Source: Bacillus massiliigorillae (GTDB lineage: Bacteria > Bacillota > Bacilli > Bacillales > DSM-1321). Taken from it: a stretch of DNA of 51,289 bases. Shown piece by piece: positions 44,741 to 51,289 of the stretch (within the stretch, counting starts at the first letter, position 1; every line of letters begins with the position of its first letter). Position numbers and translations under genes: made by a program. The notes below the pieces were generated by a model. The model searched no databases and had not been told where the DNA came from. It saw only the letters and a program-made list of their open reading frames with translations. The stretch lies in the NCBI RefSeq assembly GCF_000380245.2, contig NZ_HG428746.1, positions 1 to 51,289 of the forward strand, read 5' to 3'.

Positions 44741-45836
44741 GGTCTGCCTCTTCGTATGCCTCAATACGCGCATCGAATTCTTCTTCTGTTTCACCTGGAG
44801 CCATTACGTGAATAGCTTCTGGATCAAAATATAAGCCGATTTCTTCACCTACTGTTGCTTTCTTCGTTGAATGAACAAGCCACTCATTACCATCACTGTC
44901 ATAACAAGAAATTTCATAATGTACACCACGGAATAATTGAGTGTCTACTTTCACTTGAATCTTACCTTGTTCAGGTGTTGTAATCTCTAAGTCTTCAGGA
45001 CGAATCACGATTTCAATTGCTTTATTCGGACTTAATCCCCCATCGACGCATTCAAAACGCTTTCCAGTAAACTCTACTAAATAGTCTTCAATCATACGTC
45101 CTTCAACAATATTAGATTCACCGATGAAATCCGCAACAAAACGGTTAATAGGTTCGTCATAAATATCTAATGGCGTTCCACTTTGTTCAATGTTTCCACC
45201 ATTAAGAACGAAGATTTCATCACTCATTGCTAGCGCCTCTTCTTGGTCATGCGTAACAAAAATAAAGGTAATACCTAGTCGACGCTGTAATTCACGAAGC
45301 TCATATTGCATTTCCGTACGAAGCTTCAGGTCTAGGGCAGATAGTGGTTCATCTAATAAAATAACTTCCGGTTCATTGACAATCGCTCTCGCAATTGCAA
45401 CACGTTGGCGTTGTCCACCAGACATCTCACTAATTTCTCGATTTTCATAACCAGCTAAGTTTACGAAACGAAGAGCTTCTTTAACCTTTTGGTCAATTTG
45501 GCTGTTGTTCATTTTCTTAATACGTAAGCCAAATGCAACATTTTCATACACATTTAAATGAGGAAATAATGCATAGTCTTGAAATACCGTATTTACTTGG
45601 CGCTTATTAGCTGGAATATTGTTTACCAACTTACCATTAATATAAATGTCACCTTGTGATGGACTTGTAAATCCTGCAATCAAACGTAAAATCGTGGTTT
45701 TACCACAACCAGATGGTCCAAGTAATGTATAGAATTTCCCTCTTTCAATTTCAAAGCTTACGCTATTTAAAACGGGAGGGTCATTGTCATATTGCTTTGT
45801 AACTCCTTCAAAGCGAATGATAGTTTGTTCTGTCAT
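44730..45836 (-). CDS. potA: Polyamine ABC transporter ATPase PotA
   Basis: 368 residues. Walker A GPSGCGKTT, Q-loop FQDYALFPH, signature MSGGQRQRVAIARA, Walker B VILLDEPLSALD and H-loop THDQEEA. The C-terminal part is a TOBE regulatory domain. It drives polyamine uptake. Confidence 0.95.
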   Translation of the reverse strand: MTEQTIIRFEGVTKQYDNDPPVLNSVSFEIERGKFYTLLGPSGCGKTTILRLIAGFTSPSQGDIYINGKLVNNIPANKRQVNTVFQDYALFPHLNVYENVAFGLRIKKMNNSQIDQKVKEALRFVNLAGYENREISEMSGGQRQRVAIARAIVNEPEVILLDEPLSALDLKLRTEMQYELRELQRRLGITFIFVTHDQEEALAMSDEIFVLNGGNIEQSGTPLDIYDEPINRFVADFIGESNIVEGRMIEDYLVEFTGKRFECVDGGLSPNKAIEIVIRPEDLEITTPEQGKIQVKVDTQLFRGVHYEISCYDSDGNEWLVHSTKKATVGEEIGLYFDPEAIHVMAPGETEEEFDARIEAYEEADHEE

Positions 45837-45878
45837 GTCGGTCTCCTTTATTCTTATTCCCCATTGGTGCAGGTATTT

Positions 45879-46421
45879 CTATAGATAAGAATCTGTTGCT
45901 ACAAGTACCATTTGCGATTTCCCCGCAAAATCGTTTACAATTTGGTGCTCATCTGAAGCCCCAAAGTAAATCGCTTCTCCTGCCTTAGCATAGTATTCTC
46001 TTTTTCCTAAACGAACTTTTATTTTTCCTTCTAACACATAACCGAATGTTTCAGAAAGAGATGGCTCAAACACTTTGAACTCACCCTTCTCTTCAAAAGT
46101 AAGAATAATCGGCTCCATTTCTTTCTCATTGGACTCTGGCACAAGCCATTGAATATGATAGCCACGCTCTTCATCTTCATAATTTGTCTGATCCTCTTCA
46201 CCATAAACTACTTTTTGAACATGATCTTCCTCATTAAAGAACTCTTTCGGTGAACAGCCTAAAACTTCAATTATATTGAAAAACGTTTCTATAGAAGGTG
46301 AGCTTAAATCACGCTCTAACTGTGAAATATAACCTTTACTTAAATCTGTACGCTCTCCTAATTCTTCTTGCGTAAGACCTTTTTTCAATCGTAAATTTTT
46401 AATTTTCCTGCCAATTTGCAT
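45879..46421 (-). CDS. XRE-cupin transcriptional regulator of the pot operon
   Basis: 180 residues. An N-terminal helix-turn-helix (LRLKKGLTQEELGERTDLSK) and a C-terminal cupin domain (SLSETFGYVLEGKIKVRLGK, GEAIYFGASDEHQI). This architecture (PuuR-like) precedes potABCD in many Bacillota and is thought to respond to polyamines. It is 42 bases before potA and likely co-transcribed. A large palindrome lies directly upstream. Confidence 0.88.
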   Translation of the reverse strand: MQIGRKIKNLRLKKGLTQEELGERTDLSKGYISQLERDLSSPSIETFFNIIEVLGCSPKEFFNEEDHVQKVVYGEEDQTNYEDEERGYHIQWLVPESNEKEMEPIILTFEEKGEFKVFEPSLSETFGYVLEGKIKVRLGKREYYAKAGEAIYFGASDEHQIVNDFAGKSQMVLVATDSYL

Positions 46422-46451
46422 GATTGTATAACCTCAATCGTGTTTAAAGTT

Positions 46452-46501
46452 AGTAAACTTGGAGTAACTATTGTTTAGTAATACATTACTCAGAGTTTAC
46501 T
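46452..46501 (-). promoter_or_regulatory. 50-bp nested palindrome, probable operator of the pot regulator
   Basis: AGTAAACT (46452-46459) mirrors AGTTTACT (46494-46501), and inside it GAGTAA (46462-46467) mirrors TTACTC (46486-46491) about the same centre, 46476/46477. A further GTTTAGTAAT half-site lies at the middle. Position is 30 bases before the regulator ATG. Arrangement suggests two dimers; binding by this regulator is inferred. Confidence 0.6.
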
Positions 46502-46632
46502 TTTACCACTAGATATTATACAAGATTCATCAAAAACTGCAATAGAAAAGTATTAATTTTTTTGGACTTTTTATTACAATAATATTTCTTATTATGTGAG
46601 GACTTCTTTGAAAATATAAAGATGTTTTATGT

Positions 46633-46661
46633 TTGTGAAAAATGAATGGATGTGATAGTAT
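46633..46661 (+). promoter_or_regulatory. Promoter of the nrdAB transcript
   Basis: TTGTGA (46633-46638), 17-base spacer, TAGTAT (46656-46661), with TG upstream making an extended -10. Predicted start near 46668. Confidence 0.55.
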
Positions 46662-46664
46662 TAA

Positions 46665-46680
46665 ACACAACATTTAGTAT
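46665..46680 (+). promoter_or_regulatory. NrdR box 1
   Basis: ACACAACATTTAGTAT matches the NrdR consensus acaCwAtATaTwGtgt at 13 of 16 positions. It overlaps the predicted transcription start. Confidence 0.65.
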
Positions 46681-46695
46681 TAAAACAAAAGCAAC

Positions 46696-46711
46696 AAACT
46701 ATATATTGTGT
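46696..46711 (+). promoter_or_regulatory. NrdR box 2
   Basis: AAACTATATATTGTGT matches the same consensus at 15 of 16 positions. It starts 31 bases after box 1, about three helical turns, the usual spacing of paired NrdR boxes. Confidence 0.75.
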
Positions 46712-46717
46712 TTAACT

Positions 46718-46890
46718 GTGGTGTCCTTTGTTAGGACTTAATAGGGAATTCGGTGAAAATCCGGAGCTGTTCCCGCAACTGTAATTGCAGACGAAAGAAT
46801 GAAACCACTATATAACGAAGATGCTAATTCATCTTCTTATATGGGAAGGCATTCACGTAGGATGAAGCATAGCCAGGAGACCTGCCACCT
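46718..46890 (+). promoter_or_regulatory. Cobalamin (B12) riboswitch
   Basis: Conserved elements in order: P1 (GTGG with CCAC), GGTGAAAATCC, AGCTGTTCCCGCAACTGTAA, and the B12 box AGCCAGGAGACCTGCC (46871-46886). Adenosylcobalamin binding should favour the terminator at 46978-47007 and reduce nrdAB expression. Confidence 0.93.
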
Positions 46891-46977
46891 TTAATTATTA
46901 GTTTCTTTCTTCGGGGATTGAGAGTTGAAACGACTTATTAAAAAGGACATTTCCTTTTATTTTCGTATGTCGTTTTA

Positions 46978-47007
46978 AATCCGCTCCTATAAGTAGCGGA
47001 TTTTTTT
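46978..47007 (+). terminator. Riboswitch expression-platform terminator
   Basis: AATCCGCT/AGCGGATT stem followed by T7, 50 bases before nrdA. A competing pairing AAACGAC (46929) with GTCGTTT (46970) lies upstream and could be part of the switch. Confidence 0.85.
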
Positions 47008-47055
47008 ATGCTCTCCTTTTTACTAAAGATTGAATAGAAAAGGAGCTCAATTAAC

Positions 47056-49302
47056 ATGATTGAATTAGAAAAAAATGAAACATACAAAACCATTTACAAT
47101 GAACTACAGCAACTCCGTATAGCATTCCCTAAACTTCCGATGCATCTACTTGAAGAAAAGCTGGAGCATTTAGTTAACCATTATAATGACGAGCACAACA
47201 TCTACCAACAAGTTATTTTAGAGTGCCTATCCTTCGTTTCGGTAGAAGAACCTGAATGGAGCTACGCTGCCGCACGTTTGTACATGCAAACGTTATACAA
47301 AGAAGCAAGTAGCAATCGAAACTATAACATAGAACAACGGTATGGCTCTCTATATGAGCTTATTACCATACTAACAGAAAAAAATATTTATCATAAAAAC
47401 CTTTTAGAAAGCTATACCCAACAAGAGATAGAGACCATTGGTTCCTTCATCAAGCCGGAACAAGATAATTTATTCAATTATATCGGTATTAAAATGCTAG
47501 CCGACCGCTATTTAGCAAGAAGTCATCAAGGTCACCTTTTTGAATTACCTCAGGAAAGATTTATGATTATTGCAATGACGCTAATGAAAGATGAGACAAA
47601 AGAAAAACGTTTGCATTTTATACAAGAAGCATATTGGGCAATGAGTAATCTGTACATGACAACTGCTACACCAACACTATCAAATGCCGGCAAAACATGG
47701 GGACAGCTTTCTAGTTGCTTTATCGAAACAGTAGACGATAGCTTAGAATCAATCTACGACAGTAATACAGATATTGCTACCCTTTCGAAAAACGGTGGTG
47801 GTATAGGCGTTTATTTAGGTAAAATCCGTTGCCATGGAAGTGATATTAAAGGATTTAAAGGCGCTTCTTCAGGTGTCATTCCTTGGATGAAGCAATTAAA
47901 CAATACAGCTGTGAGTGTCGATCAGCTCGGACAACGTCAAGGAGCCATTAGCGCTTATTTAGACATATGGCACAAAGACATCTTCGCTTTTCTAGATGCC
48001 AAGCTTAATAACGGTGATGAGCGTATGCGTACGCATGATTTATTTACTGGCGTATGTATTCCTGACTATTTCATGGAACAAGTAGATGCACGAGGCGACT
48101 GGTATTTATTCGATCCACATGAAGTACGTCAAGTAATGGGATACTCTCTTGAAGATTTTTACGATGAGGAAAAAGGAAAAGGTGCATTTCGTAGTAAATA
48201 TGAAGAATGTGTTAACCAACCATTCCTTTCAAAAGAAAAAGTAGCTGCCATTGATATTATGAAAAGCATCATGCGAAGCCAATTAGAAACTGGTACGCCA
48301 TTTATGTTTTATAGAGATGAAGTAAACCGTAAAAATCCAAACTCTCATCTAGGCATGATTTATTGTAGTAACTTATGTACGGAAATTACACAGAATCAAA
48401 GTGCTACCCTTCGCATTGAAGAATATATAAAAGACGGACGTATCGTAACAGAAAAAGTACCTGGAGATTTTGTTGTATGCAACCTATCCTCGATTAATCT
48501 CGCTAAAGCTATAAGTGATGATGTATTAGAAAGATTGATTGCTATTCAACTACGTATGCTTGATAACGTCATTGATTTAAATACTATTCCCGTTCTTCAA
48601 GGAGCTACAACTAACAAGAAATATAGATCAGTAGGACTTGGTACATTCGGATGGCATCACCTTCTCGCCTTACAACAAATCAAGTGGGAAAGCGACGAAG
48701 CAGTAAACTATGCCGATCAAGTATATGAAAAAATTGCTTACTATACGATTAGTGAAAGTATGAATCTTGCTAAAGAAAAAGGACATTATCCAGGCTTTAT
48801 TGGCTCTGAATGGCAAACAGGTGCTTATTTTGAGAAAAGAGAATACAACAATTCTAACTCTGAGCTTGATTGGTCATCGTTACAAGCAGAAGTAGCTAAT
48901 TACGGGATTAGAAACGGCTATTTACTAGCGGTTGCACCAAATGCTTCGACTGCTCTTATTGCAGGAAGCACGCCTAGTATCGACCCAATCTATAAAAAAC
49001 AATACTCGGAGGAAAAGAAAGATTATCGTATTCCAGTAACAGCACCAGATTTAAACGCCAAAACGACTTGGTTCTACAAAGCTGCCAATACAATTGATCA
49101 ATCTTGGAGTATTAAACAAAATGCCAAACGACAAAAGCACGTTGACCAAGCCATTTCATTTAATTTATATATTCAAAACACAATTAAAGCTATCGAACTA
49201 TTAAACTACCACTTAGAAGCATGGGAAAGTGGCTTAAAAACGACCTATTATGTCCGTTCAACCTCGTCTGAAATAGAAGAATGTGAGTCTTGTTCAAGCT
49301 AA
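47056..49302 (+). CDS. nrdA: Class I ribonucleotide reductase, alpha subunit
   Basis: 748 residues without an N-terminal ATP cone. Active-site cysteines at about 221 (LSSCF), 441 (NLCTEI, with Asn 439 and Glu 443) and 475 (VVCNLSS); the Tyr pair in TTYYVRS and the C-terminal CESC (743, 746) for thioredoxin reduction. It reduces ribonucleotides with NrdB. The missing ATP cone is notable because that domain usually senses dATP. GGAG lies 10 bases before ATG. Under dual NrdR and B12 control. Confidence 0.94.
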   Translation: MIELEKNETYKTIYNELQQLRIAFPKLPMHLLEEKLEHLVNHYNDEHNIYQQVILECLSFVSVEEPEWSYAAARLYMQTLYKEASSNRNYNIEQRYGSLYELITILTEKNIYHKNLLESYTQQEIETIGSFIKPEQDNLFNYIGIKMLADRYLARSHQGHLFELPQERFMIIAMTLMKDETKEKRLHFIQEAYWAMSNLYMTTATPTLSNAGKTWGQLSSCFIETVDDSLESIYDSNTDIATLSKNGGGIGVYLGKIRCHGSDIKGFKGASSGVIPWMKQLNNTAVSVDQLGQRQGAISAYLDIWHKDIFAFLDAKLNNGDERMRTHDLFTGVCIPDYFMEQVDARGDWYLFDPHEVRQVMGYSLEDFYDEEKGKGAFRSKYEECVNQPFLSKEKVAAIDIMKSIMRSQLETGTPFMFYRDEVNRKNPNSHLGMIYCSNLCTEITQNQSATLRIEEYIKDGRIVTEKVPGDFVVCNLSSINLAKAISDDVLERLIAIQLRMLDNVIDLNTIPVLQGATTNKKYRSVGLGTFGWHHLLALQQIKWESDEAVNYADQVYEKIAYYTISESMNLAKEKGHYPGFIGSEWQTGAYFEKREYNNSNSELDWSSLQAEVANYGIRNGYLLAVAPNASTALIAGSTPSIDPIYKKQYSEEKKDYRIPVTAPDLNAKTTWFYKAANTIDQSWSIKQNAKRQKHVDQAISFNLYIQNTIKAIELLNYHLEAWESGLKTTYYVRSTSSEIEECESCSS

Positions 49303-49349
49303 TAAGAACAACATTAAGCAAACTATTAAATAATAAAGGAGACTTAACT

Positions 49350-50393
49350 ATGACAATCCCTGTGTCACCAAGAACCATAATGAACAAAACAGCACCAAAT
49401 CGAGCAACAGCCATCGTAAACGGCACTTGTTCCAACATACTTAACTGGGATGATGTACGATTCAAATGGGCTTACCCAAAATACAAAAAAATGCTCGGCA
49501 ACTTCTGGACACCTTTTGAAATTAATATGTCTCAAGATAAAAAGCAGTTTCCTGAACTGACTAAAACGGAGCAGGAAGCCTTCCTAAAAATTATTGGCTT
49601 ATTGGCTCTACTAGATAGTATTCAAACCGATTATGCAGGCAAAGTTGCTGATTATTTAACAGATTCAAGTCTTTCTGCTCTGATGATTATACTTGCTCAA
49701 CAAGAGGTTATTCATAACCATTCATATTCTTATGTTCTATCAAGTCTTGTACAAAAAGAAAAACAAGATGAAGTATTTGAATTTTGGCGTACTGAACCAA
49801 TTCTCGAAGTACGTAATGACTTTATTACAAACGGTTATCGTGACTTTACTGAAAAACCAACAGTTGAAAACTTATTAAAGAGTATTGTATATGACGTCAT
49901 TCTCGAAGGCTTATTCTTCTACTCTGGTTTCGCTTTCTTCTATTATCTGGCACGTAATCAAAAGATGGTTGCGACTAGCACAATGATTAACTATATCAAT
50001 CGCGATGAGCAAATTCATGTAGACTTATTCGTTAAGATTTTCAAAGAGGTATTAAATGAAAATCCCGAAGCTAATACACAAGAACTAGCTGACTTCGTTC
50101 AACAAACATTTGTAAAAGCTGCTGAACTTGAAATTGACTGGGCACGCTATATTATCGGTGATAAAGTAGACGGCATTTTAATCAGTGATCTTGAAGCATA
50201 TATCAAATTCTATGCAAATGTACGCTGCAATCAACTTGGCTTTGAAAGACCTTTTGAAGGCTATCGTACTAATCCGCTACGCTGGATTAAAGCCTATGAG
50301 GAAGTTGACCTCGGTAAATCTGATTTCTTCGAACAAAAATCACGACAATATACGAAAGTAAATACAATTGATAACGGTTTTGATGAATTATAA
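49350..50393 (+). CDS. nrdB: Class I ribonucleotide reductase, beta subunit
   Basis: 347 residues. All metal ligands are present: Asp 89 (LLDSIQ), Glu 119 and His 122 (QQEVIH), Glu 186 (ILEGLFFY), Glu 220 and His 223 (DEQIH). The radical tyrosine is present at about 126 (HNHSY). ATG 49350 follows GGAG by 8 bases; a longer frame to 49290 overlaps nrdA and lacks a site. No nrdI gene follows. Gap from nrdA 47 bases. Confidence 0.94.
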   Translation: MTIPVSPRTIMNKTAPNRATAIVNGTCSNILNWDDVRFKWAYPKYKKMLGNFWTPFEINMSQDKKQFPELTKTEQEAFLKIIGLLALLDSIQTDYAGKVADYLTDSSLSALMIILAQQEVIHNHSYSYVLSSLVQKEKQDEVFEFWRTEPILEVRNDFITNGYRDFTEKPTVENLLKSIVYDVILEGLFFYSGFAFFYYLARNQKMVATSTMINYINRDEQIHVDLFVKIFKEVLNENPEANTQELADFVQQTFVKAAELEIDWARYIIGDKVDGILISDLEAYIKFYANVRCNQLGFERPFEGYRTNPLRWIKAYEEVDLGKSDFFEQKSRQYTKVNTIDNGFDEL

Positions 50394-50403
50394 TAAATTG
50401 AAG

Positions 50404-50442
50404 AGCCAAACAATTTAACAAATAATCGTTTGGCTTTTTTTA
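50404..50442 (+). terminator. Terminator of nrdAB
   Basis: AGCCAAAC/GTTTGGCT stem followed by T7. Confidence 0.88.
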
Positions 50443-50533
50443 TTCATTAAACATTCATAATCAAATGTTTCGTAAGCATTATATATGTCTATTACGTATA
50501 GTAACAAAACAAATAGAAAGAGGTTCGCAAACC

Positions 50534-51010
50534 ATGAGTACCTTAATAGTCTATTCAACAAAGAATGGAACGACCGAAAAATGCGCGAATATGCTTGCTG
50601 AAAAACTGCATACAACTAATGTTGTAAATGTTGCATCCCAATCTATTGATATTGATGATTATGAAACAATTGTCATCGGAAGTTGTATTCGCTTTGGAAA
50701 AATACTAAAGCCTATGGAAAATTTCCTATCAGAAAATCTTCATTTATTGTTACATAAACAAATCGCTCTTTTCATTTGCTGTGGATTTCAAAATCAGGCT
50801 GAACAACATTTTATAGCTAACTTTCCTGAAGACTTACTATACCACGCTGTAACTAAGCAATGCTTCGGTGGCGAATTAGACCCGAATAACTTAAAGGGCT
50901 TTGATCGTTTCGTAACAAAGATAGTTATGAAGTCAACTGTGGCACAAGAAAATCCAAAGCCTCACCTATTATTAAACAACATTGATGAACTAGCGAAATA
51001 TATACATTAA
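50534..51010 (+). CDS. Flavodoxin-domain protein
   Basis: 158 residues. LIVYSTKNGTTEKCA is the FMN phosphate-binding loop, and YETIVIGSCIRFGK another FMN contact. It resembles flavodoxin domain proteins of the HemG type, so it may act in electron transfer or as a protoporphyrinogen oxidase-like enzyme; the sequence does not decide. ATG 50534 follows AGAGG at 10 bases. It is downstream of nrdB but beyond its terminator, so it is probably separately transcribed. Confidence 0.8.
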   Translation: MSTLIVYSTKNGTTEKCANMLAEKLHTTNVVNVASQSIDIDDYETIVIGSCIRFGKILKPMENFLSENLHLLLHKQIALFICCGFQNQAEQHFIANFPEDLLYHAVTKQCFGGELDPNNLKGFDRFVTKIVMKSTVAQENPKPHLLLNNIDELAKYIH

Positions 51011-51015
51011 CTTAA

Positions 51016-51152
51016 GAAAAGTGCAAGCACCCGTTTTGCGACGTATAGATTGGAGCACTTCGACTGAGATAAAGTCAACACGAAGAGGGGATAGCCTTTT
51101 TCGTGTTGACTTATCGTAGGGAGATGGGCGAAATCTACTAGTCGCTGGGCGC
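51016..51152 (+). repeat. Bacillaceae intergenic repeat, copy 2
   Basis: Second copy of the element at 32988-33137, same orientation, again directly after a plus-strand gene. The inner stem is perfect here (51072-51084 with 51100-51112, 13 bp), where copy 1 has one mismatch. The last few bases of the copy 1 consensus (GGAGCTAGAC) are missing. Confidence 0.85.
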
Positions 51153-51154
51153 CA

Positions 51155-51280
51155 ATAAGAAAAACCCGTTACCGGTCTTTTTTGATTAATGTTTATGCTC
51201 CTTGATTTACTCCCAATCAAAACAGATTGGCTTACTTCCAAGAATAGCAGGTGTAAGGTTAGACATCATAAGAAAAACCC
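51155..51280. other. Right-edge intergenic DNA with a short direct repeat
   Basis: ATAAGAAAAACCC occurs at 51155-51167 and again at 51268-51280. The first is followed by GTTACCGGTC and T6, which resembles a weak terminator. No gene is supported before the window ends. Confidence 0.3.
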
Positions 51281-51289
51281 ATCAGCTTA

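Noticed and set aside
50990..51241. Minus-strand 83-codon frame at the right edge
   Set aside because: It is the translated intergenic repeat, and the corresponding frame in the other copy (32946-33140) likewise depends only on repeat sequence.
51016..51289. Repeat and right-edge sequence as an insertion sequence end
   Set aside because: No transposase frame, no target-site duplication, and the second copy at 32988 is also non-coding and intergenic.

Overview
The window is 51 kb of low-GC Bacillota chromosome, almost certainly from a Bacillaceae species (Bacillus sensu lato). The evidence is the B. subtilis-type sigma-B locus in the order rsbR-S-T-U-V-W-sigB-rsbX, the ndoAI/ndoA-alr-ydcC-acpS block beside it, a cmpA spore-cortex gene, strong AGGAGG ribosome binding sites, frequent TTG/GTG starts, and a Bacillaceae-type intergenic repeat. 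The rsbRST genes argue against the B. cereus group proper. Most of the window is core genome; no prophage, transposase or CRISPR array was seen.

Layout. 1-1312: ten tRNA genes on the minus strand (Asn-Ser-Glu, a stable hairpin, then Gln-Lys-Leu-Leu-Arg-Pro-Gly) with a consensus promoter at 1307-1335. The left edge looks like the leader of an rRNA operon lying outside the window. 1366-4275: sprT-like, the short cmpA (too short for most gene finders) and tex. 4425-9305: the sigma-B stress operon with an internal sigma-B-type promoter before rsbV. 9714-18645: ndoA/ndoAI, alr, ydcC, acpS, rhomboid, ydbT/ydbS, uvsE and cshA, the last with a structured leader. 19110-25092: an esterase, a small signalling group (STAS protein, an unknown, a globin-coupled chemoreceptor) and murF/ddl. 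25377-32987: a dicarboxylate symporter, an unknown gene, rodA, the csoR-copZ-copA copper operon and a histidine phosphatase. 33211-36740: a yknW/yknX-like pair without its ABC partner genes, and a T-box-controlled SNF-family transporter. 37644-41929: a GlcNAc-type PTS permease behind a NagR-like operator, a CNNM/CBS protein, and a TPM/lemA pair. 42071-46421: the polyamine operon (cupin regulator, potA, potB, potC, potD). 46633-50393: class I ribonucleotide reductase nrdAB behind two NrdR boxes and a cobalamin riboswitch. 50534-51010: a flavodoxin.

How it works together. Several blocks carry readable control. Sigma-B feeds back on rsbVW-sigB-rsbX. CsoR probably represses its own gene and copA separately. 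NagR and perhaps CcpA control GlcNAc uptake. An amino-acid-sensing T-box controls the SNF transporter. nrdAB is expected to be shut down both by NrdR (high dATP) and by B12, which implies a B12-dependent reductase elsewhere in the genome. The most noteworthy non-coding signals are the nrd double control, a 50-bp palindrome in front of the polyamine regulator, and the cshA leader.
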